From NCBI RefSeq assembly GCF_003034915.1, contig NZ_PZJX01000042.1, forward strand, positions 23,740 to 87,739: a stretch of 64,000 nucleotides of DNA, given 5' to 3'. Of this stretch, positions 1 to 10,581 are shown one piece after another; position 1 is the first letter of the stretch; each line of letters opens with the position of its first letter. Below the pieces are notes generated by a model. The model was not told the DNA's origin. It did not search any database and saw only the letters and a list, made by a program, of their open reading frames with translations. Made by a program: the position numbers and the translations under genes. Origin of the DNA: Mesorhizobium helmanticense. Lineage in GTDB: Bacteria; Pseudomonadota; Alphaproteobacteria; Rhizobiales; Rhizobiaceae.

Positions 1-2143
1 CCTTGGAAACGCCTCCGGCTTCGCCCTCTTTCGCCGCCGCCGGCTTGACCCCGGCGAGCGTTTCGGCAGCCGTCGACACCAGGCGCCAGATGCGCTGGAG
101 GAAGCGGTGCGCCCCGGCTGCGCCGTCGTCGGTCCACTCGACGTCGCGCTCGGGCGGCGAATCCGACAGCATGAACCAGCGCGCGGTGTCGGCGCCGTAG
201 CCGTCGGTGATCTCTTCCGGGCTCACCGTGTTCTTCTTCGACTTCGACATCTTTTCCAGCGGGCCGATAACGGCCTCTTCGCCGGTTGATATCTCGATGG
301 CGCGGCGTTTGCCGTCGACGTCCTCGATCCTGACTTCGCTCGGTGACAGCCAGCGCCCATTGGTCGAGGCACCGCCGACGCGGTAGGTCTCGTGCACCAC
401 CATGCCTTGCGTGAACAGGCCCTTGAACGGTTCGGCCAGATCGAGATGACCGGTCTCGCGCATGGCGCGGGTGAAGAAGCGCGAATAGAGCAGATGCAGG
501 ATCGCATGCTCGATGCCGCCGATATACTGGTCGACCGCCAGCCATTCATTGGCCGCCTTCGGCTCGGTCGGCTCGTTCGCCCAGGGCGCCGTGAAGCGCA
601 CGAAATACCAGGACGAATCGACGAACGTGTCCATCGTGTCGGTCTCGCGCCGCGCCGGCTTGCCGCATTGCGGGCAGTTGACGTGCCGCCAGGTCGGATG
701 GCGGTCGAGCGGATTGCCCGGCCGGTCGAACTCGATGTCGTCGGGCAGCCTGACCGGCAAATCGGCCTTCGGCACTGGCACCACGCCGCAATCCTCGCAA
801 TGGATCATCGGGATCGGGCAGCCCCAGTAGCGCTGGCGCGAAATGCCCCAGTCGCGCAGGCGGAAATTCACCTTGCGCTCGGCCATCGGCCGGTTGCCGA
901 TGGTTTTCTGCTCCAGCAGTTTCGCCACTTCGTCGAACGCCTGACCCGGCTTCATGCCATCGAGGAAGCGCGAATTGATCATCACGCCATCGCCGACATA
1001 GGCTTCGTCAATGATCTGGAAGCTTCCTTGATTCTCGCCTTCCGGCATCACCACCGGCACCACCGGCAGGCCGTATTTGTTGGCGAAGTCGAGGTCGCGC
1101 TGGTCGCCGGACGGGCAGCCGAAGATGGCGCCGGTGCCATAGTCCATCAGCACGAAATTGGCGACATAGACAGGCAGCGTCCAGCTCGCGTCGAACGGAT
1201 GAACGACACGGATGCCGGTATCGAAGCCCTTCTTCTCGGCCGTCTCCAGTGCTGCCACCGAGGTGCCCATATGACGGACCTCCTCGATGAACTTTGCCAG
1301 CGCCGGATTGTCCTCGGCGGCCTTCTTCGCCAGCGGATGGTCGGCGGCGACCGCCATGAACGAGGCGCCGAAGATGGTGTCGGGTCGCGTCGTATAGACT
1401 TCCAGCTCATGCTCGCCGGCAACCGGAACAGCCAGCGGCCAGCGGATCAGCAGGCCTTCCGAACGGCCGATCCAGTTCTGCTGCATCAGCTTCACTTTAT
1501 CCGGCCATTCGCCCAGGCCTTCCAGCGAATCCAGCAGGTCCTGCGCATAGTCGGTGATCTTGAAGAACCACTGCGTCAGCTCGCGCTGTTCGACCAGCGC
1601 GCCCGAGCGCCAGCCGCGCCCGTCGATGACCTGCTCGTTGGCGAGCACCGTCATATCCTCCGGATCCCAGTTGACCTTGGAGGATTTGCGCGTCACCAGC
1701 CCCTTTTCGACGAAGTCGAGGAACAGCATCTGCTGGCGGTGGTAGTAGTCGACGTCGCAGGTCGCGAATTCACGCGCCCAGTCCAGCGACAGGCCCATCA
1801 TCTTGAGCTGCTCGCGCATGGCGGCGATGTTCTGGTAGGTCCATTCCTTGGGATGGACCTTGTTCTGCATGGCTGCGTTCTCGGCCGGCATGCCAAAAGC
1901 GTCCCAGCCCATCGGGTGCAGCACGTTGAAGCCTTTGGCCCGCTTGTAGCGCGCCACCACGTCGCCCATCGTGTAATTGCGGGTGTGGCCGATATGGATC
2001 TTCCCCGACGGATAGGGGAACATCTCCAGCACATAGTATTTCGGGCGCGGGTCGTCATTGTCAGCTTCGAACAGCTTCTTGGCGTCCCAGGCCTTCTGCC
2101 ATTTGGGCTCTGACGCGCGCGGATTGTATCGTTCGGTTGCCAT
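1..2143 (-). CDS. leuS: Leucyl-tRNA synthetase, N-terminal 714 residues (runs off window)
   Basis: Class I aminoacyl-tRNA synthetase that charges tRNA-Leu in the cytoplasm. The frame opens at ATG 2143 (MATERYNPRASEP...) and stays open to the window edge, so about 165 C-terminal residues of a family member of about 880 are missing. The ATP-binding HIGH motif (SGKIHIGHTR) lies near 1985-2005 and the KMSKS loop (LEKMSKSKKN) near 233-255. CxxC pairs typical of the zinc-binding insert are read near 670 (CPQC) and 795 (CEDC). The CP1 editing domain falls between the two signatures. The opposite strand carries long open frames here, but only this one has family motifs. It is divergent from the YggS-like gene. 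The assignment is certain; only the 3' end is unseen. Confidence 0.97.
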   Translation of the reverse strand, partial: MATERYNPRASEPKWQKAWDAKKLFEADNDDPRPKYYVLEMFPYPSGKIHIGHTRNYTMGDVVARYKRAKGFNVLHPMGWDAFGMPAENAAMQNKVHPKEWTYQNIAAMREQLKMMGLSLDWAREFATCDVDYYHRQQMLFLDFVEKGLVTRKSSKVNWDPEDMTVLANEQVIDGRGWRSGALVEQRELTQWFFKITDYAQDLLDSLEGLGEWPDKVKLMQQNWIGRSEGLLIRWPLAVPVAGEHELEVYTTRPDTIFGASFMAVAADHPLAKKAAEDNPALAKFIEEVRHMGTSVAALETAEKKGFDTGIRVVHPFDASWTLPVYVANFVLMDYGTGAIFGCPSGDQRDLDFANKYGLPVVPVVMPEGENQGSFQIIDEAYVGDGVMINSRFLDGMKPGQAFDEVAKLLEQKTIGNRPMAERKVNFRLRDWGISRQRYWGCPIPMIHCEDCGVVPVPKADLPVRLPDDIEFDRPGNPLDRHPTWRHVNCPQCGKPARRETDTMDTFVDSSWYFVRFTAPWANEPTEPKAANEWLAVDQYIGGIEHAILHLLYSRFFTRAMRETGHLDLAEPFKGLFTQGMVVHETYRVGGASTNGRWLSPSEVRIEDVDGKRRAIEISTGEEAVIGPLEKMSKSKKNTVSPEEITDGYGADTARWFMLSDSPPERDVEWTDDGAAGAHRFLQRIWRLVSTAAETLAGVKPAAAKEGEAGGVSK

Positions 2144-2288
2144 CGGATGTTTTTCACTTAAAAGCAGGCACAAGCCGCCGGACAATGGCCGGCGGCCAGG
2201 AAAATGTCGTCGCGGTGTTCACCATGGATTGCCGGACCCGTCAACTGCGGCGATCCTGCGAGCATGAAAAGACAGGCAGGATATAGGC

Positions 2289-2951
2289 ATGGCGAGCCCC
2301 GTCGAACAGCTTTCCACGGTCAAGGCGAAGATCGCCGCAGCCGAGCATGAGGCCGGCCGCGAAGCCGGCGCCGTCACATTGGTCGCCGTGTCGAAGACCT
2401 TCGACGCCGCTGACATCCGCCCGGTCATCGAGGTAGGCCAGCGTATCTTCGGCGAAAACCGCGTGCAGGAAGCGCAGGCCAAGTGGCCGGCGCTGAAGGC
2501 GGCCTTCCCTGATATCGAGCTGCATCTGATAGGCCCGCTGCAATCGAACAAGGCCAGGGAAGCGGTCGCGTTGTTCGACGTGATCGAGACGGTCGATCGC
2601 GAGAAGATCGCCGCCGAACTCGCCAAGGAGATGGCCAGGCAGGACCGCTCGCCAAAACTCTATGTCCAGGTCAACACCGGTTCCGAACCGCAAAAGGCCG
2701 GCATCGAACCGCGCGAGGCCGTCGCCTTCGTCGCCCGCTGTCGAGATGTCCATGGCCTCGCCATCGAAGGCCTGATGTGCATCCCGCCGGCCGACGAGAA
2801 CCCCGGCCCGCATTTCGCGCTGCTGGAAAAGCTCGCCCGCGAGGCCGGCGTCGAAAAACTGTCGATGGGCATGTCCGGCGACTACGAGACAGCGATCGCC
2901 TTCGGCGCCACCAGCGTCAGGGTCGGCTCGGCGATTTTCGGTAGCCGATAG
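2289..2951 (+). CDS. YggS/PLPBP-family pyridoxal-phosphate homeostasis protein
   Basis: A 220-residue single-domain PLP-binding protein of the YggS/PROSC family, which carries PLP without known catalysis and buffers vitamin B6 and amino-acid pools. The PLP lysine is K36 in VAVSKTF, followed by the family signature FGENRVQEAQAKW; the C-terminal SMGMSGDYETAI phosphate-binding segment and the closing RVGSAIFG are both present. Length matches the family (about 220-235). An AGGATATAGG purine stretch precedes the ATG. It is divergent from leuS across 145 bp; a pyridoxal kinase gene lies elsewhere in the window (48820). No anomalies seen. Confidence 0.95.
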   Translation: MASPVEQLSTVKAKIAAAEHEAGREAGAVTLVAVSKTFDAADIRPVIEVGQRIFGENRVQEAQAKWPALKAAFPDIELHLIGPLQSNKAREAVALFDVIETVDREKIAAELAKEMARQDRSPKLYVQVNTGSEPQKAGIEPREAVAFVARCRDVHGLAIEGLMCIPPADENPGPHFALLEKLAREAGVEKLSMGMSGDYETAIAFGATSVRVGSAIFGSR

Positions 2952-3037
2952 CCTGCCTCGCCAGACGCCTGTCGTTCCCTGATTTTTCGAGGTAGTGTAT
3001 CGGGCACATCCGGCCGAGTTAGCGAGGACTACTCTTC

Positions 3038-3292
3038 TTGAACTGGGACCTACGGGACGCAAGAAACAATCTCTCGAAGCTTGTACGGCAGGCGCGCGAA
3101 CAAGGGCCACAGACGATCACCTTGCGCGGAAAGCCAGCCGCCGTCGTGTTGGCTCTCGAGGACCATGACCGACTGGACGGCGCAAAACCTTCGCTTGCGG
3201 AATATCTTCTTACAGGCCCCGCGTGGGATGACGATTTCGTCGAGGAGGTCAACCGCCGGCCCGAGACGATGATCCGACCCGTGGAATTCTGA
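3038..3292 (+). CDS. Phd/YefM-family antitoxin, TTG start
   Basis: An 84-residue antitoxin-like protein. Its N-terminal half (ARNNLSKLVRQAREQGPQTI) followed by RGKPAAVVLALEDHDRL is the standard Phd/YefM DNA-binding fold that represses its own operon. The C-terminal part (PAWDDDFVEEVNRRPE), rich in D/E, is the usual toxin-wrapping tail. Translation most likely starts at TTG 3038, since no in-frame ATG fits and GAGGA lies about 10 nt upstream. The gene should be followed by a VapC/PIN or RelE toxin, but only the first few codons of a PIN domain remain (next entry), so it is probably an orphan antitoxin. It could still act as a repressor or protect against a related toxin. Confidence 0.85.
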   Translation: MNWDLRDARNNLSKLVRQAREQGPQTITLRGKPAAVVLALEDHDRLDGAKPSLAEYLLTGPAWDDDFVEEVNRRPETMIRPVEF

Positions 3293-3339
3293 TAACTTTT
3301 TTCGACACGAATATCGTCTCGATGAGGCAGCAAGGTTGA
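3289..3339 (+). pseudogene. Stub of a VapC-type PIN-domain toxin
   Basis: Overlapping the antitoxin stop by four bases, the +2 frame reads L-I-T-F-F-D-T-N-I-V-S-M-R-Q-Q-G-stop from CTG 3289. FFDTNIVS corresponds to the first strand and first catalytic aspartate of PIN nucleases (typically hhhDTNhhS), and a small overlap is the normal vapB-vapC arrangement. The frame stops after 16 residues where about 130 are expected, and I see no continuation in the other frames before the reductase start at 3446. The toxin is therefore inactivated, most simply by a deletion. The identification rests on eight residues plus position, hence moderate confidence. Confidence 0.55.
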
Positions 3340-3445
3340 GGGCTCGATGGGGCCAGCTGCAACAGGTTCATTGCGCCAGGACTGGAAACGAAACGTATCG
3401 TTCCTATTTGCTGAGCGTCATCACCAAATCTCCTGGAGCCGCACC

Positions 3446-4495
3446 ATGCGCTACAATCAACTTGGAAACACGGGGATGTTTGTCTCCGAACTGTGCCTCG
3501 GCACCATGACCTTCGGCGCCGCCGGTGAAAATGCCCAATGGGGCCTGATCGCCAGCCTCGACCAGAAGGGCGTCAACGAGATCGTCTCCCGGTCAATCGC
3601 CGCCGGCGTCAACTTCTTCGATACGGCAGACGTCTACTCCTTTGGCGCATCGGAACAGCTTCTTGGCCAGTCGCTCAGGGATCTCGGCGTCAAGCGGCAG
3701 GACGTGGTCATCGCCACCAAGGTACACGGCGCCATGGGCGGCGGGCCGAACCAGCGCGGTTCCTCACGCGGCCACATCATGGATTCGGTCGATGCCAGCC
3801 TCGAGCGGATGCAGCTCGACCATATCGATCTTTACCAGCTGCACGGCGCCGACGCGGTGACACCGATCGACGAGACGCTTCGAGCACTCGACGATCTCGT
3901 TGCCAGCGGCAAGGTGCGCTATGTCGGCGTTTCCAACTGGCAGGCCTGGCGCATCGCCAAGGCCCTGGGCATCGCCGAGCGCAAGGGCTTTGCCCGCTTC
4001 GAGACGGTGCAATCCTATTACTCGATCGCCGGTCGCGACCTCGAGCGCGAGATCGTGCCGCTGCTCAACGAGGAAAAGCTCGGGCTGATGGTCTGGTCGC
4101 CAATGGCCGGCGGCCTGCTCTCCGGCAAATACGGCCCTGGCGCGCCCGGCAATGGTGAAGGTCGCCGCGCCTCCTTCAACTTCCCGCCGGTTAACGAGGA
4201 CCGCGCCTGGGCGGCGGTTGCCGTCATGCGCGACATCGCCAAAAAGCACGGCGTCAGCGTCGCCACCGTGGCGCTCGGCTATGTCCTGGCCAAACCCTTC
4301 GTGATGAGCGTCATCATCGGCGCCAGCCGCATGGAGCAGCTCGAACAAAACCTTGCCGCCACCGAGCTGAAGCTCGACGCCGACGATCTGGCCAAGCTCG
4401 ACGAGGTCAGCGCGCTGCCGGCCGAATATCCCGGCTGGATGCTGGAGCGACAGGCTGCCGGCCGGCGGCCCGCGCCTTTCGCGCCGAAGGCCTAG
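3446..4495 (+). CDS. Aldo/keto reductase (copy 1)
   Basis: A 349-residue NADPH-dependent aldo/keto reductase with a TIM barrel, acting on unidentified carbonyl substrates in the cytoplasm. The catalytic tetrad is visible as D59, Y64 (FFDTADVYSFGASE), K92 (VIATKVHG) and H133 (LYQLHGAD). The cofactor-binding C-terminal segment VIIGASRMEQLEQNL is present. The frame is open from 3347, but ATG 3446 is preferred: CTGGAG lies 8-13 nt upstream and the family N-terminus (MRYNQLGNTGMFVSELCLG) begins there. A close paralogue is at 6812. A hairpin terminator separates it from the convergent LysR gene. Confidence 0.95.
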   Translation: MRYNQLGNTGMFVSELCLGTMTFGAAGENAQWGLIASLDQKGVNEIVSRSIAAGVNFFDTADVYSFGASEQLLGQSLRDLGVKRQDVVIATKVHGAMGGGPNQRGSSRGHIMDSVDASLERMQLDHIDLYQLHGADAVTPIDETLRALDDLVASGKVRYVGVSNWQAWRIAKALGIAERKGFARFETVQSYYSIAGRDLEREIVPLLNEEKLGLMVWSPMAGGLLSGKYGPGAPGNGEGRRASFNFPPVNEDRAWAAVAVMRDIAKKHGVSVATVALGYVLAKPFVMSVIIGASRMEQLEQNLAATELKLDADDLAKLDEVSALPAEYPGWMLERQAAGRRPAPFAPKA

Positions 4496-4520
4496 CGGGC
4501 AGCGTCCGGTCCCTTTATGG

Positions 4521-4552
4521 AAAGTCGCGCGTCCCCCTGGCGCGCGGCTTTT
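4521..4552. terminator. Bidirectional intrinsic terminator
   Basis: The arms AAAGTCGCGCG (4521-4531) and CGCGCGGCTTT (4541-4551) pair along 11 bp with one G-T wobble around a 9-nt loop. The stem ends in T on the plus strand and in T on the minus strand. It sits between the convergent aldo/keto reductase (stop 4495) and LysR gene (stop 4559), so it can serve both. Confidence 0.8.
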
Positions 4553-4558
4553 CGTCCT

Positions 4559-5464
4559 TCAGAGCCGCACGCTCTCTACCAGAAAATCGAGAAAAGCCCG
4601 CACCCTGGCCGGCAGGTGCTTGCCCTGGCCGACATAGACGGCATGCGTCGGCTCCTCGTCGCCGGGATTGAATTTTTCCAGCAGCGGCACGAGACGGCCA
4701 GCGGCAATGTCGGGCGCGACGTGCCAGCGGGCCAGCCGGGCAATGCCCGCCCCGGCCAGCGCCGTCAACCGCATCGCCTCGCCGTCGCTGACCATCGCAT
4801 TGCCGGTGACCGGAACCGTAAGAGATGCTCCGGCCGTGTCGGTGAACGGCCAGCCATCAATGTATCGCGCGAAGCCGAAGGCAAGACGGTTGTGATGTTC
4901 GAGGTCGGCAGGCAGACGCGGCGCGCCGCGCGCCTCAAGGTAGGATGGGGCGGCAACCACCACCATTCGGCTCTGGCCGAGCTTGCGCGCCACCAGCCGT
5001 GACTCGCGGAGCGGTCCGGCCCGGATGGCGACATCGGCGCGCTCTTCCATCAGATCGATGACGCTGTCTGTCAGCACCGCGTCGACGGAGATCTCGGGAT
5101 AACGTTCGAGGAAGCGCGGCAGCAGCGGGATCAGCCGGTGCTGCCCGAACGGCACGTAGCTGTTGACGCGCAGCAGGCCGCGGGGTGCTGCCCCTGCCGC
5201 CGCTTCGCGTTCGGCCGCATCCATGTCGGCGAGGATGCGCATGCCGCTGTCGTGGAAAGCGATGCCCTCCGGGGTGAGCTGCAACCTGCGTGTCGAGCGG
5301 CTGACGAGCCGTGCGCCAAGCCGCGCTTCCAGCCGCGCGATCAGCTTGCTCACCGCCGATGGCGTCATTCGCAGCGCCCGCGCCGCCGCCGAAAAGCTGC
5401 CGGCCTCGACGACACGAACGAACACTTCGATCTCGCCGGAGCGATTGATGTCAGGTCTCGCCAT
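4559..5464 (-). CDS. LysR-family transcriptional regulator
   Basis: A 301-residue LysR regulator. The N-terminal winged helix-turn-helix is clear (VFVRVVEAGSFSAAARAL followed by SAVSKLIARLEARLGARL), then a linker and a periplasmic-binding-protein-like effector domain (LRVNSYVPFGQHRLIPLLPRF onward). The frame extends to 5512, but ATG 5464 (MARPDINRSGEIEVF) gives the standard LysR length and leaves the palindromic operator at 5467-5481 just upstream. It is divergent from the MFS exporter at 5585, the classic arrangement for a LysR protein controlling its neighbour. The effector is unknown. Confidence 0.94.
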   Translation of the reverse strand: MARPDINRSGEIEVFVRVVEAGSFSAAARALRMTPSAVSKLIARLEARLGARLVSRSTRRLQLTPEGIAFHDSGMRILADMDAAEREAAAGAAPRGLLRVNSYVPFGQHRLIPLLPRFLERYPEISVDAVLTDSVIDLMEERADVAIRAGPLRESRLVARKLGQSRMVVVAAPSYLEARGAPRLPADLEHHNRLAFGFARYIDGWPFTDTAGASLTVPVTGNAMVSDGEAMRLTALAGAGIARLARWHVAPDIAAGRLVPLLEKFNPGDEEPTHAVYVGQGKHLPARVRAFLDFLVESVRL

Positions 5465-5466
5465 TC

Positions 5467-5481
5467 GTGAATCTATTTCAC
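5467..5481. promoter_or_regulatory. Putative LysR box (T-N11-A dyad)
   Basis: GTGAATCTATTTCAC is an interrupted palindrome (GTGAA/TTCAC) containing T5468-N11-A5480, the generic LysR half-site geometry. It lies two bases upstream of the LysR start and about 100 bp upstream of the MFS start, placed for autoregulation and divergent control. No protein-DNA data are available, so this is an inference. Confidence 0.6.
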
Positions 5482-5584
5482 AGAAAATATGCCTGGGGCA
5501 AGTCTGGTTCACAGTTCACCGCGACACGATCTTCCGGTCGGACGCGGGGAAACAGCGTCCTTTGCCACCAACAGGACGATGACC

Positions 5585-6763
5585 ATGCCTCTTGCTCTCT
5601 ACGCCCTCGCCGCCGGCGCCTTCGGCATTGGCGTCACCGAATTCGTCATCATGGGCCTGCTGCTCGATGTCAGCAAAGATCTCGGTGTGTCGATCTCGGC
5701 CGCCGGGCAGTTGATTTCGGGCTATGCGCTGGGTGTTGTCGTCGGCGCGCCGCTTTTGACCATCGCCACAGGAAGCTGGCCGCGCAAGACCGTGCTTTTG
5801 GCGCTGATGGCGATCTTCACCCTTGGCAATCTCGCCTGCGCGCTCGCCCCAGATTACTGGACGCTGATGGGCGCCCGCGTGATCACCGCCTTTGCCCACG
5901 GCACCTTCTTCGGCGTCGGCTCGGTCGTCGCGACCGGGCTGGTCGCGCCCAACAAGAAGGCCTCGGCGATCGCGCTGATGTTCACCGGCCTGACCATCGC
6001 CAACATCCTCGGCGTACCCTTCGGCACCTGGCTCGGCCAGGCCTTCGGCTGGCGCGCGACCTTCTGGGCCGTGACCGTTGTTGGACTGGCGGCCTTCGCA
6101 ATCATCCTGCTGCTGGTGCCACGCAGCCAGGTCGCTCCCGAGAAAAGCAACCTGCGCGCCGATCTGGCCGTGCTCGGCCGCAAGCCAGTCCTGCTTGGCT
6201 TCGCCACCACGGTGCTCGGCTATGCCGGTGTGTTCGCCGTCTTCACCTATATCGCACCTCTGCTGACCGAGATCAGCGGCTTTGCGGAAGCCGCCGTGTC
6301 ACCGATCCTGCTTGTCTTCGGCGGCGGCCTCATCGCCGGCAATCTGCTGGGCGGCAAGTTCGCCGACCGCTGGCTGGTGCCGTCCGTCCTCGGCAGCCTC
6401 GTCGTGCTGGCGCTGGTGCTCGGCACAATGACCTTGGCCCTGCACAGCCAGACGATGACCGTCATCTATGTCGGCCTGCTGGGTGCTGCCGCCTTCGCCA
6501 CTGTGGCGCCGTTGCAGATGTGGGTGCTGGAAAAGGCCGAAGGCGCCGGCCAGAGCCTGGCTTCGTCGTTCAACATCGCTGCCTTCAATCTTGGCAACGC
6601 CGCCGGCGCATGGCTTGGCGGCGTGGTCATCGCCCATGGTCCCGGTCTCGATGCCGTCACCTGGGTCGCCGCCCTGCTGCCGCTCGCGGCGCTCGGCGTG
6701 GCTGCGCTGGCGCTGCGTCTTGATCGCCCGACGCTCGGCGAACCGGCAACCGCCTGCTCGTAA
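5585..6763 (+). CDS. MFS transporter, AraJ/DHA1-type efflux
   Basis: A 392-residue major-facilitator protein with about 12 hydrophobic helices, resembling the sugar/drug-efflux DHA1 branch (MPLALYALAAGAFGIGVTEF start, EFVIMGLLLDV in TM1, motif-A-like region around LLTIATGSWPRKTV). It likely exports a small molecule by proton antiport in the inner membrane. ATG 5585 is chosen over the upstream 5579 and 5489 because AGGA at 5573-5576 is then spaced 8 nt. It is divergent from the LysR regulator and followed 48 bp later by an aldo/keto reductase on the same strand, so the two may be co-transcribed. The substrate cannot be read from sequence. Confidence 0.92.
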   Translation: MPLALYALAAGAFGIGVTEFVIMGLLLDVSKDLGVSISAAGQLISGYALGVVVGAPLLTIATGSWPRKTVLLALMAIFTLGNLACALAPDYWTLMGARVITAFAHGTFFGVGSVVATGLVAPNKKASAIALMFTGLTIANILGVPFGTWLGQAFGWRATFWAVTVVGLAAFAIILLLVPRSQVAPEKSNLRADLAVLGRKPVLLGFATTVLGYAGVFAVFTYIAPLLTEISGFAEAAVSPILLVFGGGLIAGNLLGGKFADRWLVPSVLGSLVVLALVLGTMTLALHSQTMTVIYVGLLGAAAFATVAPLQMWVLEKAEGAGQSLASSFNIAAFNLGNAAGAWLGGVVIAHGPGLDAVTWVAALLPLAALGVAALALRLDRPTLGEPATACS

Positions 6764-6811
6764 GCGAGTTCGATGAAATCCAAATCCTCTTTGTCATCAT
6801 AGGAGAAAAAG

Positions 6812-7846
6812 ATGGAATATCGACGTCTTGGCGCCTCGGGCCTGAAGGTCCCGGCGCTCTCGTTCGGCGCTGGAACTTTTGGCGGTTCCGGGCCGCTGTT
6901 CGGCGCCTGGGGCAACAGCGACGCGGCGGAAGCGCGGCGATTGATCGACATCTGCCTTGAGGCCGGCGTCAACCTGTTCGACACCGCCGACGTCTATTCG
7001 AATGGCGCTTCCGAAGAGGTGCTCGGCCAGGCGATCAAAGGCCGCCGCGACGCCGTGCTGATCTCGACCAAGACCTCGCTGCCGATGGGCGACGGGCCGG
7101 CTGACTACGGCTCGTCGCGTTCGCGGCTGATCCGAGCCGTGGAGGACGCATTGAAACGTCTCGGCACCGACTATATCGACCTGTTGCAACTGCACGCCTT
7201 CGATGCCGGCACGCCGATCGAGGAAGTGCTGTCGACGCTGGATGACCTCGTGCGCGCCGGCAAGCTGCGTTATGTCGGCGTCTCCAATTTCTCCGGCTGG
7301 CAGGTGATGAAATCGCTCGGCCTGGCGGACAGGCACGGATATCCGCGCTACGTCGCCCACCAGGTCTATTATTCGCTGGTCGGGCGCGACTACGAATGGG
7401 AGCTGATGCCGCTTGGTCTCGACCAGGGCGTCGGCGCGCTGGTGTGGAGCCCACTCGGTTGGGGGCGCCTGACCGGCAAGATCCGCCGTGGCAAGAAGTT
7501 GCCGGAAAAGAGCCGGCTGCACGACACCGCAAGCTTCGGGCCGCCGGTCGAGGACGAACATCTCTACCGGGTCGTCGACGCGCTCGACGCGATAGCCGGG
7601 GAAACCGGCAAGACCGTGCCGCAGATCGCCATCAACTGGCTCCTGCAGCGCCCGACCGTATCGTCCGTCATCATCGGCGCCCGCAACGAGGAGCAGCTTC
7701 GCCAGAACCTCGGCGCGGTCGGCTGGACGTTGACCCCGGAGCAGATGAAAAAGCTCGACGCCGCAAGCGAAGTCACCGCGCCCTACCCGTATTTTCCGTA
7801 TCGGCGCCAGGAGGGTTTCGCCCGGTTGAACCCGCCAGCGGTGTAA
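6812..7846 (+). CDS. Aldo/keto reductase (copy 2)
   Basis: A 344-residue aldo/keto reductase paralogous to the one at 3446. The tetrad residues are D57, Y62 (LFDTADVYSNGASEE), K87 (LISTKTSLP) and H128 (LLQLHAFD); the C-terminal SSVIIGARNEEQLRQNL matches the NADP-binding segment. An AGGAG at about 6802 precedes the ATG. It lies downstream of the MFS gene with a 48-bp gap, suggesting one LysR-controlled unit that reduces or exports related compounds, although this is only positional. No defects seen. Confidence 0.95.
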   Translation: MEYRRLGASGLKVPALSFGAGTFGGSGPLFGAWGNSDAAEARRLIDICLEAGVNLFDTADVYSNGASEEVLGQAIKGRRDAVLISTKTSLPMGDGPADYGSSRSRLIRAVEDALKRLGTDYIDLLQLHAFDAGTPIEEVLSTLDDLVRAGKLRYVGVSNFSGWQVMKSLGLADRHGYPRYVAHQVYYSLVGRDYEWELMPLGLDQGVGALVWSPLGWGRLTGKIRRGKKLPEKSRLHDTASFGPPVEDEHLYRVVDALDAIAGETGKTVPQIAINWLLQRPTVSSVIIGARNEEQLRQNLGAVGWTLTPEQMKKLDAASEVTAPYPYFPYRRQEGFARLNPPAV

Positions 7847-7906
7847 GCGTCGCGATCCTCGTTTCGGGATCATCATAGACATCGGGGCGTAGCCGAAGCC
7901 CCCTCA

Positions 7907-7970
7907 ACTTCGTCATCCTCGGGTCTTCGCGACGCCGCTTCGCGGCTGCTCCGCCCGTGGATGACGAAGT
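7907..7970. repeat. Palindromic intergenic repeat, ACTTCGTCATCC family
   Basis: Perfect 12-bp inverted arms ACTTCGTCATCC (7907-7918) and GGATGACGAAGT (7959-7970) flank a GC-rich centre with its own short hairpin. Related elements sharing TTCGTCATCCTG occur at 43769 and 58076, so this is a dispersed family. It lies between convergent genes and could also act as a terminator. Confidence 0.8.
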
Positions 7971-8048
7971 GATTGATGTTTCCGCCAATCGCCAAGGCGT
8001 GTGGTCCGCTGATGCAAACACGGTCCGTCAAACTTCTGCGACAAGGAA

Positions 8049-8321
8049 CTAATGCAGCACGAACTCTCCATCGACCTTGCGCCATTCGTTCGGCGAGATC
8101 AGTTTCTGGTGCGTATAACTCACCGAGTGCAGCGGCCCGTCGAGCCTCGCCTTCCAGAACTCGATGAACCTTATCAGCACCGGGAATTTCGGCGCGATGT
8201 CGTAGTCCTGCCAGATGAAGCTCTGTAAGAGATGCGGGTGGTCGGGGAAGTGATAAAGAATCTTGGCCGTGGTCAAGCCATATCCCCTAAGCATCAGGTC
8301 CATTTCTGAATGGTCGCGCAT
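8049..8321 (-). CDS. usg: Usg-family protein
   Basis: A 90-residue protein matching the alphaproteobacterial Usg family, small proteins of unknown function often found near tryptophan genes. Recognisable features are LMLRGYGLTTAKILYHFPDH, the aromatic stretch FIWQDYDIAPKFPVL, and GPLHSVSYTHQKLISP near the C-terminus. ATG 8321 is taken as the start; in-frame ATGs at codons 7 and 10 are alternatives, since no strong ribosome site discriminates. No trp genes are in this window, so it stands alone. No function is assigned. Confidence 0.85.
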   Translation of the reverse strand: MRDHSEMDLMLRGYGLTTAKILYHFPDHPHLLQSFIWQDYDIAPKFPVLIRFIEFWKARLDGPLHSVSYTHQKLISPNEWRKVDGEFVLH

Positions 8322-8625
8322 TGCAGCCCCCAGGTTGATTCTCCTTTCCTCCCAGTGTGAAATTGTGCGCGCTATTTGCTTAACCGTCTATTGATATTTC
8401 GCAGTCTAGGCCAAGTTTACTACGCAAAAACATGTAGTTAGCAGCGATCGTACCCGAGTGCTGACAGCATTGAAAAAGGCTGCTGCGGCATCCCGCCGCG
8501 CGAATCCAACGTCTAATGTTGCCGTCACGGCGGAACTGTTAATAATGCGCGCGAATTCGCGGCCGCAACGCCGCGAGCCCGCTGGTGCGTCAAGCCGGCG
8601 GCATGGTTTGGGAGGAAAGCCAAGA
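8322..8625. other. Intergenic region between usg and acs
   Basis: About 300 bp with noticeably lower GC than its flanks (8370-8440). It must hold the promoters of both divergent genes. An upstream in-frame extension of acs (to 8458) has no family similarity. I see no convincing operator, riboswitch or RNA gene. Confidence 0.5.

Positions 8626-10580
<1,955 letters not shown>

Positions 10581-10581
<1 letters not shown>

Noticed and set aside
392..2113. Long plus-strand open frame opposite leuS (573 codons)
   Set aside because: No family motif, and the minus strand carries HIGH and KMSKS of LeuRS. High-GC shadow frame.
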